Source: an uncultured Duodenibacillus sp.
Lineage (GTDB): Bacteria; Pseudomonadota; Gammaproteobacteria; Burkholderiales; Burkholderiaceae_F
Reading direction: 5' to 3'
Length of the DNA: 64,000 nucleotides
NCBI GenBank assembly: GCA_944390715.1
Contig: CALXQS010000001.1
Location: forward strand, 124,001 to 188,000
Notes under the pieces: model-generated
Told to the model about the DNA's origin: nothing
Database searches by the model: none
Seen by the model: the letters and a program-made list of their open reading frames with translations, nothing else
In this document: piece after piece, positions 55,615 to 64,000 of the stretch
How positions within the stretch are numbered: position 1 is the first letter of the stretch
Layout of the letters: each line of letters starts with the position of its first letter
Program-made: the position numbers and the translations under genes

Positions 55615-56532
55615 GTGAATAGACAATTGCCGTCAGGCGACAAAATCTTTGTAATCCAGCAAAAAGTGCACCGTAAATCACAGCAGGAACTTAAGTGGCT
55701 GCAGCTAATGCTGTGCGCCAATGAAATCGGCCTCGAGGGACTGAGACGGCTGACGGAAGTCTATGGTTCGTTGGACGACATTGTACGTGCCGGCAGACGC
55801 AAGGTGGGCGAAATCGTAGGAAAAGAAGCTTCTCAAAGACTTTTTTCCCAAGACAAGTACAAAGAGTTTGACGAGGTTTGCCGATGGCTTGCCGCGGTTG
55901 AGGGTTCAGATGTTGTGACATGGAGCGATCCCGATTATCCGAGAGAGCTCCTTGTCTCTGACGACTCTCCTGCCGTGCTTTACCTCAGGGGCAGACGAGA
56001 GCTGCTTGCTCGGCGTCGTTTTTACCTGATCGGCACACAGCATCCAGACGCAGAAGGAAAATTGAATGCCGCCGCCTTCGGCGAGGCTATCGCACGGCGA
56101 GAGGTTTTGGTAACGGGTCTTGAGGCTGGGATTGATCGTGAGGCAGCAGCAGCTGCGGCGGCTTCCGGCGGTTCGGTGATCGCGGTACAGTCGACAGGTC
56201 CAGACAGACTGTACCCGCGTGAATGCAGAGATCTTTTTCACCAGATTGCAGACATCGGACTTGTTGTTTCGCCTTTTGCGCCGGGAACGAGCTTCACGCC
56301 GGAAAATGCAGCGCTGCAGCGGACAGTCTGCATGTTGATGAGCAGCGCGCTCGTCGTCGTACAGGCAGAAATCAGATCTGAAGCGCTAAAGATGGCGCAG
56401 GCGGCAGCAGAATCAGCAAAAGACGTCTATACAATTCCGGGCTCGATACACTGCGCTCTCTACAAGGGCAATCACAAACTGCTGCGGGAAGGTGCCGGAC
56501 TTGTGGAAAGCATCCATGATTTGGGCCTTTGA
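55615..56532 (+). CDS. dprA: Divergent, short DprA-like DNA-processing protein
   Basis: DprA loads RecA on incoming single-stranded DNA in transformation. The 305-residue product has an N-terminal SAM-like segment (about 25-70) and a Rossmann DprA domain with TGLEAGID (167-174), DRLYP (197-201) and IPGS plus GNHKLLREGA. Key positions are eroded: the GSR loop reads GTQ (140-142), the FPxRNR motif reads as far as L-Q-R (234-236), and the SG motif reads S-E. The usual C-terminal winged helix is missing. The GTG start is uncertain; TAAAAT lies just 4 nt upstream of it. Confidence 0.75.
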   Translation: MNRQLPSGDKIFVIQQKVHRKSQQELKWLQLMLCANEIGLEGLRRLTEVYGSLDDIVRAGRRKVGEIVGKEASQRLFSQDKYKEFDEVCRWLAAVEGSDVVTWSDPDYPRELLVSDDSPAVLYLRGRRELLARRRFYLIGTQHPDAEGKLNAAAFGEAIARREVLVTGLEAGIDREAAAAAAASGGSVIAVQSTGPDRLYPRECRDLFHQIADIGLVVSPFAPGTSFTPENAALQRTVCMLMSSALVVVQAEIRSEALKMAQAAAESAKDVYTIPGSIHCALYKGNHKLLREGAGLVESIHDLGL

Positions 56533-56621
56533 AGCGGCGCAAAACGCAACAGGCTGACAACTGCGAGCATGTGCGCCTCTTGTCAAAAGATGCGGCCTGC
56601 GGTTATGCTGAAAAAAGAAAG

Positions 56622-56647
56622 GCGCATGAACACGGTTGTTCGTGCGC
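56622..56647 (+). terminator. Hairpin between dprA and topB
   Basis: GCGCATGAACA (56622-56632) pairs with TGTTCGTGCGC (56637-56647), 11 bp with one G-U pair and a 4-nt loop CGGT, flanked by AGAAA and TTTCT. It lies 35 nt before the topB start and may terminate dprA or affect topB expression. Confidence 0.6.
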
Positions 56648-56682
56648 TTCATTTCTGCAGAAAAATACTTAAAAATCAAAAA

Positions 56683-59205
56683 ATGAAGACTCTGATCATT
56701 GCGGAAAAACCTTCGGTGGCTACAGATATTGCTCGAGTGCTGGGCGGAATGAAAAAAACGGGCGACTACTACGAAGGCGAACAGTACGTCGTTGCAAATG
56801 CGCTCGGTCATCTGCTCGAACTTGCTTGCCCGGAGAAATACGAAGTCAAGCGAGGGAAATGGACATTTGCACATTTGCCCGTGCTTCCGCCAACATTTGA
56901 TTTGAAGCCGATTGCCAAAAGCGGAGAGAAGCTCAAAAATCTCGCAAAACTGATCCGGCGCAAAGATATCGGTGAAATCATCAATGCATGCGACGCGGGA
57001 CGTGAAGGCGAGCTGATTTTTCGGTACATCATGCAGGCGACCAAGGCCAAACAGCCGATCAAGCGGTTGTGGCTGCAGTCAATGACGCCGGCTGCCATAC
57101 GCGAAGCGTTTGATCATCTGCGCACTGATGAAGAAATGCAGACGCTGGCTGCAGCAGCAAAAAGCCGTTCGGAGGCTGATTGGCTGGTCGGCATCAACGG
57201 AACGCGCGCCATGACAGCCTTCAATAGTCTTGACGGCGGGTTCTTTTTGACAACTGTGGGCCGCGTGCAGACGCCTACATTGGCCATTGTCGTGCGCCGG
57301 GAAAATGAAATTCGAGCTTTCAAGCCTCGAGACTATTGGGAAGTTAAAGCCCAGTTCGCGGTTGCGCAAGGAAGTTATGAAGGGCGTTGGTTTGATCCTG
57401 CATTTAAAAAAGATGCGCTCAAGCCGGAGCTTCGAGCCGAGCGAATTTTCGATGGCAAGATGGCCGACGACATCGTCAGCCGCTGCAAGGGAAAAACGGC
57501 AGAGGTGACAGAGACAAGCAAGCGCACGACGCAGCTTTCTCCTCAGCTTTTTGATCTCACCAGCCTGCAGCGCGAGGCGAATACTAAATTCGGCTTTTCG
57601 GCCAAGACGACGCTGGCAATTGCACAGGCGCTTTATGAAAAGCATAAGGTGCTGACTTATCCTCGCACGGATTCGCGCGCACTGCCCGAAGATTATCTTT
57701 CGACGGTCGAGCAGACGCTCTCGATGCTTTCGGCGAGCGATGCCTACGAGCCGTTTGCTCAGAAAATTCTTTCCAGCCGCTGGGTAAAACCCAGTCGGCG
57801 CATTTTCGACAACTCCAAAATCAGCGACCACTTCGCCATCATCCCAACGCTGCAGCCCGTGAAGACGGTACTCTCGGAAGCTGAGCACAAGGTCTACGAC
57901 CTTGTCGTCAAACGGTTTATGGCGGTGTTTTACCCTGCTGCCCAGTACGACGTGACGACGCGCATCTCTAAAGTCGGCGCAGATCATTTTAAAACGGAGG
58001 GCAAGGTGCTTGCCTTTGCGGGCTGGCTGGAAATTTACGGTCGATCAACAGCTGGTGACGGCGCGGAGATGCTGGTGGCGCTCAATGGTGAAAAAACGGC
58101 TCAGACAACAGCCATTGCTGCGGCAAAGCTTCAGACCAAGCCGCCTGTGCGTTATACGGAAGCAACCTTGCTTTCGGCTATGGAGGGAGCAGGCAAGCTT
58201 GTCAATGATGAAGAGCTTCGCGATGCAATGGCTGAAAAGGGACTGGGAACGCCGGCCACGCGTGCAGCGATCATTGAAAATCTGATTGATCAGCACTACA
58301 TGCAGCGCGAGGGGCGCGAATTGCGTCCTACGGCGAAGGCTCAGCAGTTGTTTGCGTTGATTTCAGGGCTCGGCATCGGCGTGCTTTCGGATCCGAAACT
58401 TACCGGCGAGTGGGAGTACAAGCTCAGCCAAATTGAGAAGGGAAAGCTTACGCGGGAAGCTTTTATGCGAGAAATTCGTGAGATGACCACTCGCATCGTT
58501 GACTCGGCCAAGACGTATGAAGGCAATACGGTGCCGATTGAGAATCCTGCGCATCTTAAGGCTCGCTGTCCGAAGTGCGGCGGCGAAGTCGTGGAAAATT
58601 ACCGCCGTTACGCCTGTACGCGACAGGGATGCGACTTCAGTCTGCCTAAACATCCTGGCGGCCGAACGTTTGAGGTTGAAGAGGTCGAAGAGCTGCTGCG
58701 CAATGGTCAGATCGGTCCGCTGACTGGCTTTATCAGCAAGATGGGAAGACCATTTTCCGCCGTATTAAAGCTCAATGATGAGTTTAAGCTTGCTTTTGAT
58801 TTCGGCGATGCATCGGAAAATTCAGGCGAAGAGGTCGACTTAAGCCAATATCCGGTTGTTGGCAAGTGTCCAAAGTGCGGAGGACGGGTGCTTGAAGCTC
58901 CGACAAGCTACGTCTGTGAGCACGCCGCGGGAACGCGCACGTGCGATTTCCGTTGCGGGCGCATTATTTTGAAGCAGTCTGTTGACAGAGAGCAGATTGA
59001 AAAAATTCTGAACGAAGGCAAGTCCGATCTTCTTCAGGGGTTTGTCTCAAATCGCAACGGCCGTAAATTCAAGGCATATCTGGTGCTTGACAAAAAGACG
59101 GGAAAAATCGGCTTTGAGTTTCAGCAACGGGAAGCAGAAGCTGCCGGCACAACAGTGAAAAAAGCGGCTGTGCGCCGTGCGACAGCTAAGAAAACAGCGG
59201 CTTGA
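56683..59205 (+). CDS. topB: DNA topoisomerase III
   Basis: Type IA topoisomerase that resolves and decatenates DNA. The 840-residue product has TOPRIM motifs IIAEKPSVA and DAGREGE, catalytic Tyr326 in LTYPRTDSR, KGLGTPATRA, and C-terminal cysteine-rich topo-C repeats (CPKCGGEVVENYRR near 625, CPKCGGRVLEAPTSY near 725) ending in a basic Ala/Lys tail. It is longer than E. coli TopB (653 aa), as in many Burkholderiales. ATG 56683 (MKTLIIAEKPS) fits homologues. Confidence 0.94.
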   Translation: MKTLIIAEKPSVATDIARVLGGMKKTGDYYEGEQYVVANALGHLLELACPEKYEVKRGKWTFAHLPVLPPTFDLKPIAKSGEKLKNLAKLIRRKDIGEIINACDAGREGELIFRYIMQATKAKQPIKRLWLQSMTPAAIREAFDHLRTDEEMQTLAAAAKSRSEADWLVGINGTRAMTAFNSLDGGFFLTTVGRVQTPTLAIVVRRENEIRAFKPRDYWEVKAQFAVAQGSYEGRWFDPAFKKDALKPELRAERIFDGKMADDIVSRCKGKTAEVTETSKRTTQLSPQLFDLTSLQREANTKFGFSAKTTLAIAQALYEKHKVLTYPRTDSRALPEDYLSTVEQTLSMLSASDAYEPFAQKILSSRWVKPSRRIFDNSKISDHFAIIPTLQPVKTVLSEAEHKVYDLVVKRFMAVFYPAAQYDVTTRISKVGADHFKTEGKVLAFAGWLEIYGRSTAGDGAEMLVALNGEKTAQTTAIAAAKLQTKPPVRYTEATLLSAMEGAGKLVNDEELRDAMAEKGLGTPATRAAIIENLIDQHYMQREGRELRPTAKAQQLFALISGLGIGVLSDPKLTGEWEYKLSQIEKGKLTREAFMREIREMTTRIVDSAKTYEGNTVPIENPAHLKARCPKCGGEVVENYRRYACTRQGCDFSLPKHPGGRTFEVEEVEELLRNGQIGPLTGFISKMGRPFSAVLKLNDEFKLAFDFGDASENSGEEVDLSQYPVVGKCPKCGGRVLEAPTSYVCEHAAGTRTCDFRCGRIILKQSVDREQIEKILNEGKSDLLQGFVSNRNGRKFKAYLVLDKKTGKIGFEFQQREAEAAGTTVKKAAVRRATAKKTAA

Positions 59206-59245
59206 TCGTGTGAGTTTTTAGAGCTTTTTCAAAGCCGCAATAAGA

Positions 59246-59280
59246 AGACGCCCGCAAGTCGTGCCGATCTGCGGGCGTCT
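59246..59280. terminator. Terminator between convergent topB and the CNNM-like gene
   Basis: AGACGCCCGCA (59246-59256) pairs with TGCGGGCGTCT (59270-59280), 11 bp with a 13-nt loop, flanked by AAGA and TTCTT so it could act on both strands. Confidence 0.75.
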
Positions 59281-59296
59281 GTTCTTGAAAGCGGCC

Positions 59297-60625
59297 TCAA
59301 GACGGCCTTGCATCGAGCGCGGCCTTCGGCGGCTCGGAGCCCTTGAGGCGGGTGACCAGCACCTGGTCGACCTTGTTTGCATCAACGTCAATGACTTCGA
59401 AGCGGTATCCGCTCCAATCGATGCGGTCGGTCCGCTTTGGGATTTTTCGCAACATGTACATCATGAAGCCGGCGACGGTTTCGTAGTTTTGCGAGTCCGG
59501 CAGTTCGTCAAGTTCAAGTGTGTAGACAAGATCTACCGTCGGAGTGGCACCGTCAACGAGCCAGCTGTTCTCATCTCTTTCCACGATTTGCGACTCTTCG
59601 GGCGTCAGAACCAGATCTCCCATCACGGTACTCATGACATCTTCCAGTGTGAGTACGCCGACCACTAGCGCATATTCATTGATGACGACTGCAAAATCCT
59701 CTCGTGACCGCTGAAAGACTTCCAGTATTTCCGATAGGGTCAAAGTATCGGGAACGAACTGAACTGGCTTGATGAGGCCTTGTTCAGTGACGGATATGGA
59801 TTTGCCGTCCAGCAGACGGTGAAGGATGTCCTTGCTGTCAATGCAGCCGATCACATGATCAATGTCTTCGTTGCAGACCAGAATATGATGGTGGGTGTTT
59901 TTGTTGATGGTCTTGCGCACGCTCTGTTCATCCTGATCAATAGTGACGTAGACAACAGATTCTCGTGCGGTCATGGCCGTCGTGACAGGACGATTCTCAA
60001 GATTAAAGACGTTTTCAATGACGGCCTGTTCTCCCGGGGCGATGACGCCGGCATTGCCGCCAGCAATCACGGAAGCCAGTATGTCGTTGGTTGTGATCTT
60101 GTCGCGCGGCTTGAGCGGGATGCCCAAAAGACGCATCAGGCCATTGGAAATTCCTTCAAGAATCCAAACGAGGGGCCCAAGAATTTTGCTTAGGAATCCC
60201 ATTGGGCGCACGCAGAAAATGGCATTTTTCTCAGGATTGTTCATAGAGAGCCGCTTGGGCAGCAAGTCCGAGAAAATGACAAAAGCCAGCGTGATGATCA
60301 GAAATGAAGTGATGAAGCCTGCATTGTCAGCAATTGCAGGCGGCATGATGTAGCGATAAGCAAAGGCGAAATAAGGGGAGAAAATAGACTCGCCCACGAT
60401 GCCACCAAGAATTGCCACCATGTTGGTGCAGATTTGAATGACGGAAAAGTAGCGTCCAGGATTGGTTTTGATGCGCAAAGCAGTCTGGGCGCCTTTGATG
60501 CCGTCTTCGGCCATGGCGCTCAACCGAATCTTATTTGCTGCAGCCAGGCTGATTTCGGCAAAAGAAAAAAAGCCGCCCAACAAAACCAAAAGCAACAAAC
60601 ACAAAATCTGCGAAGAACCAGACAT
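59297..60625 (-). CDS. CNNM/CorC-type transporter (DUF21, CBS pair, CorC_HlyC)
   Basis: The 442-residue product has an N-terminal DUF21 membrane domain with about four helices (SFAEISLAAANKIRL at about 22-36), a CBS pair (about 205-335) and a C-terminal CorC_HlyC domain (about 350-435). Members export or influence magnesium/cobalt, and some were annotated as hemolysins. ATG 60625 is preceded by AAGGA; earlier in-frame Met codons extend into a region without homology. Confidence 0.9.
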   Translation of the reverse strand: MSGSSQILCLLLLVLLGGFFSFAEISLAAANKIRLSAMAEDGIKGAQTALRIKTNPGRYFSVIQICTNMVAILGGIVGESIFSPYFAFAYRYIMPPAIADNAGFITSFLIITLAFVIFSDLLPKRLSMNNPEKNAIFCVRPMGFLSKILGPLVWILEGISNGLMRLLGIPLKPRDKITTNDILASVIAGGNAGVIAPGEQAVIENVFNLENRPVTTAMTARESVVYVTIDQDEQSVRKTINKNTHHHILVCNEDIDHVIGCIDSKDILHRLLDGKSISVTEQGLIKPVQFVPDTLTLSEILEVFQRSREDFAVVINEYALVVGVLTLEDVMSTVMGDLVLTPEESQIVERDENSWLVDGATPTVDLVYTLELDELPDSQNYETVAGFMMYMLRKIPKRTDRIDWSGYRFEVIDVDANKVDQVLVTRLKGSEPPKAALDARPS

Positions 60626-60929
60626 AAAAATCCTTAAAAAACAACAACTTTGGGATTTTAGCAGAGTGTTTTTCGGCTCTTTTTCAAATGCAGTTTCTGC
60701 AGGTCGATCAAGCGAGTCTGACATATGCGCCGGCAGCCGGATCGACATCTGTTTTTCTTGGAGAAACTGCTCAGAGCCCTTGATTAATGCTAAGAGCAGG
60801 CTTCGGTGCTGCACTTTTATTTTGGGAGTTAAGGCTTGATTCGATAGACTGAGCAGTTAAGTTAAAGCAATGTCGGCGCCTTAAATTATTTTTGTGCAAC
60901 CAGGCGGCGCCAGCAAGGAGAATTTGCAA
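60626..60929. other. Intergenic region before aapJ
   Basis: This 304-nt divergent gap contains no gene and must hold the promoters of aapJ and the CNNM-like gene. A possible -35-like TTGATT at 60836-60841 is followed by TTAAGTTAAA around 60857-60866, but the fit to a consensus promoter is weak. AAGGAG at 60915-60920 is the aapJ ribosome site. Confidence 0.4.
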
Positions 60930-61949
60930 ATGAACATCAAAGCTCTGGGGGTGGCAGCCTCTCTTGCCGTTTTGTCGATTTCTGCCGTTCAAGCCGGTCC
61001 CGTGCTTGATGCCGTCAAAGCGCGCGGCCACGTTGTATGCGGCGTCAATACGGCAGCGCCGGGATTCTCGAATGCCGATAGCAAGGGGGAATGGAAGGGC
61101 CTTGACGTAGATATTTGCCGCGCTGTGGCAGCGGCGGTTCTAGGGGATTCGACCAAAACGAAGTTTGTGCCTCTTTCTTCACCGCAGCGTTTTACAGCTT
61201 TGCAGTCTGGAGAAGTCGATCTGTTGGTGAGAAACACAACGTGGACGCTGACCCGCGATGCTTCCATGGGGGCCGTGTTTGCAGCTGTTAGCTACTACGA
61301 TGGTCAGGGTTTCATGGTCCCCAAGAAGCTTGGCGTCAAGAGTGCCAAGCAGCTCAACGGCGCCACGGTTTGCCTGCAGTCCGGCACGAGCTCTGTGCAG
61401 ACGTTGGCTGATTATTTTGCTGCCAACAAGATGAAGTACAAGCCGGTGATGTTTGATACGACCGAGGCCACGCAAAGCGCTTTTCTTTCTGGCCGCTGCC
61501 AGGTTTATACGACCGATATGAGCGACCTTGCCGGCGCACGTACGCGTGCCCGCAATCCTGGTGATTTCGTTATTCTTCCTGAGACCATTTCCAAGGAGCC
61601 GCTCGGCCCGTCCGTACGCCGCGGCGATGATGAATGGTTCCAGATCGTTCGCTGGTCGTTCTATACGATGGTCGAGGCTGAAGAAAATGGCGTCACGAAG
61701 GCCAATGTTGATCAGATGCGCTCTACCAGCAAGAGTCCGCAAGTGATGCGCCTTGTGGGAACGGGAGACGATACGGGCAAGCTGCTTGGGTTGGATAAGG
61801 ACTGGTCGTATCGCATCATTAAGCAGGTCGGCAACTATGGTGAGAGCTGGACGGCTAATTTCGGCCCCGATACTCCTCTGAATTTGCCGCGCGGCCTCAA
61901 TAATTTGTGGACGAACGGCGGCTTGATGTACGCCATGCCGATTCGTTGA
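60930..61949 (+). CDS. aapJ: Amino-acid ABC transporter substrate-binding protein
   Basis: Periplasmic binding protein of a glutamate/glutamine/aspartate-type (AapJ/BztA) importer. The 339-residue product has a signal peptide (cleavage after AVQA, about residue 22), two lobes with GLDVDICRAVAAAVLGD, RFTALQSGEVDLLVRNTTWT-like specificity region (about 92-110), and a C-terminal PLNLPRGLNNLWTNGGLMYAMP-type ending. ATG 60930 has AAGGAG 9 nt upstream. It is the first of aapJ-aapQ-aapM. Confidence 0.93.
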   Translation: MNIKALGVAASLAVLSISAVQAGPVLDAVKARGHVVCGVNTAAPGFSNADSKGEWKGLDVDICRAVAAAVLGDSTKTKFVPLSSPQRFTALQSGEVDLLVRNTTWTLTRDASMGAVFAAVSYYDGQGFMVPKKLGVKSAKQLNGATVCLQSGTSSVQTLADYFAANKMKYKPVMFDTTEATQSAFLSGRCQVYTTDMSDLAGARTRARNPGDFVILPETISKEPLGPSVRRGDDEWFQIVRWSFYTMVEAEENGVTKANVDQMRSTSKSPQVMRLVGTGDDTGKLLGLDKDWSYRIIKQVGNYGESWTANFGPDTPLNLPRGLNNLWTNGGLMYAMPIR

Positions 61950-62017
61950 TTGAGGAAGCACTCATTCGCTGAAAATTTTTCAGAATGCGCCGTGCGTGCG
62001 TTCTGAAGAGAGCGCGT

Positions 62018-62073
62018 GAAAGGAAAGCGGCCTGAGAGCCTGGAAGAAGCCGGCTCTTGGGGCGCTTTCTTTC
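62018..62073 (+). repeat. Long stem-loop between aapJ and aapQ
   Basis: GAAAGGAAAGCG (62018-62029) pairs with CGCTTTCTTTC (62063-62073) with one bulged base, and AGAGCC (62035-62040) pairs inside with GGCTCT (62052-62057). There is no U-run after it. Such hairpins after a binding-protein gene usually protect the upstream mRNA so that more binding protein than permease is made; that role is inferred here. Confidence 0.6.
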
Positions 62074-62170
62074 GCTATGGCGCAGTTGCAAAATGCAAAA
62101 TCGGCTCGTCTTATAATTAGCAACCCTTTATTGCCTTTCCGGGAAGCAGAACCAAGGAGAAAAACGTTAT

Positions 62171-63349
62171 ATGCCGCAGACTGAACGAACATCCCACATG
62201 CAGGGCGACGAGGCTTTTCGCCGCAGGGAAAAGTCGCGGCGTCTGACGCAGTGGACGATGCAGGCGTTTGTGCTTGCTGTGCTGGTAGGTTGCATTTGGC
62301 TGCTTGCCAACAATATCGGGGCCAATCTGGAAGAGCGCAATATTCGCAGCGGGTTTGGTTTTTTGCAGAATTCGGCCGGCTTTGACATTGGCGAAGCGCT
62401 GATTCCCTTTACTTCAACAGATTCTGTGCTGAAGGCTTTTGCCAACGGCGTACTCAATACGGTGCGCGTGGCTTTTTTTGCTTCAATCTCGGCACTGATT
62501 CTGGGCGTGCTCGTCGGCTTGATGCGGCTGGCTTCGCATCCGATCCTGCGCTTGCTGGGCACAGCCCATGTTGAGTTCTATCGCAATATTCCGCTTATTA
62601 TTCAGCTTTTTGCGATCTACATGCTCATCACCGAGCTTTTGCCGATGAGCACTGAACCTGTTCGTTTCGGCAGCTGGGCTCTGCTTTCCAAGGCTGGCCT
62701 TTACATCGCAGTGCCGCAGCAGACGACGCTGGCTCTTTTGGCAGCGGTCATTTCTGGCGTGCTGGCAGCCTGCCTGATTCGGGAAATATGGAGGCGGCGT
62801 GTGACGGATCTCGTCGCCGCGCTCATCGGTCTCGGGGGCGGGGCGGTTGTGATGATTCTCGTCTGGTGTCTGTTCGGTGTTGTTGGGGGCTGGAGCAAGC
62901 CCGTTGTTTCCGGCTTCATGACGGAGGGCGGATCGGCGTTGTCGCCAGAGTTTTTGGCGCTTTGGCTGGGATTGACGACGTTTACTTCGGCAGCCATTGC
63001 TGAAATTGTTCGTGCAGGCGTGCTCGCGGTAAGCGGCGGGCAGTGGGATGCAGGCATGGCTTTGGGGCTGACGAAGGTGCAGACCATCAGCTACATCGTT
63101 TTTCCCCAATCGATGCGGCTGGCTATTCCGCCGCTGACCAGTCAATTTATGAATTTGACGAAAAATTCATCGCTCGCTGTCGTGATTGGTTATCCGGATA
63201 TCGTTGCTGTGGGCAACTCTTCAATCAATATCACGGGACAGGCGCTTGAAGTGATCGTCATCATCATGGCCGTGTATCTTTTCCTTAATCTCATCATCAG
63301 TCTTCTGATGAATACGCTCAATGCGCGCGTGATGCGCGCCCCGCGCTGA
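62171..63349 (+). CDS. aapQ: Amino-acid ABC transporter permease
   Basis: Inner-membrane permease of the AapJQMP family. The 392-residue product has about eight membrane segments and the EAA-like cytoplasmic loop (GMALGLTKVQTISYIVFPQSMRLAIPP, described here as a G-to-P region near 295-320) that contacts the ATPase. AAGGAG lies 11 nt before the ATG. It follows aapJ after a 221-nt gap holding the stem-loop. Confidence 0.9.
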   Translation: MPQTERTSHMQGDEAFRRREKSRRLTQWTMQAFVLAVLVGCIWLLANNIGANLEERNIRSGFGFLQNSAGFDIGEALIPFTSTDSVLKAFANGVLNTVRVAFFASISALILGVLVGLMRLASHPILRLLGTAHVEFYRNIPLIIQLFAIYMLITELLPMSTEPVRFGSWALLSKAGLYIAVPQQTTLALLAAVISGVLAACLIREIWRRRVTDLVAALIGLGGGAVVMILVWCLFGVVGGWSKPVVSGFMTEGGSALSPEFLALWLGLTTFTSAAIAEIVRAGVLAVSGGQWDAGMALGLTKVQTISYIVFPQSMRLAIPPLTSQFMNLTKNSSLAVVIGYPDIVAVGNSSINITGQALEVIVIIMAVYLFLNLIISLLMNTLNARVMRAPR

Positions 63350-63378
63350 TGCGAACGACGAAAAGGAGCATGAAAGTT

Positions 63379-64000
63379 ATGCAGCCCACTGTTTTCGATC
63401 GAATCCGTGCGCGGTTTTTCTATTCAAACTCAGCAACGGGCATTACCGTTGTATCCGTATTTTTATTGGCTGTAGCGGCCTTTTACCTTGTTGACTGGGG
63501 AATTCTGAGCGCGGTTTTTCGTGCAGATCATGATGCCTGCTACCAAGCGCGCGGCGCGTGCTGGGGCTTTGTCGCTGAAAAGTGGCGGCTGATCCTGTTC
63601 GGGCGGTACCCATATGAAGATCAATGGCGGCCTGCGCTGGCAACTTTTGCCATTGTTGCCATGCTGATCGTTTCGGCCTGGCCGCGCATGTGGACGCGGG
63701 TGGGAGCAAAAATCGCATTGTGGGGCTGGGCAGCAGCGCTGCTGATTTTCTTCGGCTTGATGTACGGCGGTTTTTGGGGGCTCGAATTCGTCGCAACGGA
63801 CAGCTGGGGAGGCTTCCCGTTGACAGTGATTCTGACGCTGCTCGGCATCGGGGTGTCCACGCCGATCGGCATCGTGCTTGCTCTGGGGCGACGCAGTTCG
63901 CTGCCCGTCGTCAAGCTGTTGAGTACCGGCTATATTGAGCTTGTGCGCGGCGTGCCGCTTATCACGGTTTTGTTTGTTGCAAGCTTTATCTTTCCGTTGC
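63379..64000 (+). CDS. aapM: Amino-acid ABC transporter permease (3' partial)
   Basis: Second permease subunit, running off the window end (207 codons seen). It has the N-terminal membrane helix (about 20-38), the periplasmic stretch YQARGACWGFVAEKW and LFGRYPYEDQWRP typical of AapM/BztC, and later membrane helices to the end. ATG 63379 is preferred over ATG 63370 because AAGGAG at 63363-63368 then has 10-nt spacing. The ATPase gene aapP is expected just outside. Confidence 0.9.
   Translation, partial: MQPTVFDRIRARFFYSNSATGITVVSVFLLAVAAFYLVDWGILSAVFRADHDACYQARGACWGFVAEKWRLILFGRYPYEDQWRPALATFAIVAMLIVSAWPRMWTRVGAKIALWGWAAALLIFFGLMYGGFWGLEFVATDSWGGFPLTVILTLLGIGVSTPIGIVLALGRRSSLPVVKLLSTGYIELVRGVPLITVLFVASFIFPL

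Noticed and set aside
57079-57987. 302-codon minus-strand frame opposite topB
   Set aside because: Antisense shadow with no recognisable domain or ribosome site.
61179-61961. 260-codon minus-strand frame opposite aapJ
   Set aside because: Antisense shadow; aapJ is clearly the real gene.

Overview
This 64 kb window is chromosomal DNA from a Gram-negative betaproteobacterium. Its gene content and order fit Burkholderiales, and most likely the gut family Sutterellaceae (Parasutterella/Sutterella-like). The reasons are the gene orders dnaA-dnaN-gyrB, birA-coaX-SPOR, ybeD-lipB-lipA, def/fmt-rsmB-DUF4390-ntrYX-trkAH and EIIA-HPr-EI, and a menaquinone-type prenyltransferase. The species assignment is inference. 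I see no rRNA, tRNA, CRISPR array, insertion sequence or prophage. Coding density is high and most genes are housekeeping.

Layout. 1-5030: replication genes dnaA (5' end cut off by the window), dnaN, gyrB. 5044-10118: a 5'-nucleotidase, an aberrant old-yellow-enzyme/FadH-like flavoprotein, a 407-nt AT-rich gap packed with DnaA boxes (candidate oriC), a Crp/Fnr-fold regulator and a BON-domain lipoprotein. 10265-15018 (minus): a tightly packed unit running hydrolase, PBP5-like protein, ybeD, lipB, menA, lipA. 15045-17359 (plus): birA, coaX and a SPOR-domain protein. 17356-21817 (minus): a HIT protein and a giant FAD/Fe-S oxidoreductase. 22147-30401 (plus): gltB, gltD and ilvA (glutamate and isoleucine synthesis). 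30488-33532 (minus): rlpA, an M20 peptidase and a small unknown protein. 33776-37554 (plus): gatCAB and a DUF805 membrane protein. 37597-41902: pyrE, xth-rsuA-ampG and a UPF0149 protein. 41929-44539 (minus): a PTS phosphorelay (EIIA, HPr, EI) with no sugar permease. 44676-53927: a DUF1840 protein, then the minus-strand unit fmt-rsmB-DUF4390-ntrY-ntrX-like-trkA-trkH. 54083-60625: a hydrolase, def, a divergent dprA, topB and a CNNM/CorC-like transporter. 60930-64000: aapJ-aapQ-aapM, a polar amino-acid ABC importer cut off by the window end.

The most unusual things seen are: (1) a cluster of one perfect and six one-mismatch DnaA boxes at 8372-8560 beside an AT-only tract, about 7 kb downstream of dnaA; (2) a PBP5-family carboxypeptidase in its conserved lip-operon position in which all three catalytic motifs are replaced; (3) a FadH-like protein that has lost its Fe-S cysteines and both catalytic residues; (4) a shortened, motif-eroded DprA. 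Together (2)-(4) suggest several proteins kept as folded but non-canonical or non-catalytic versions. Several intrinsic terminators sit almost on top of the next start codon, and two intergenic spaces carry long RNA hairpins. I did not find a clearly new multi-gene defence or mobile system.
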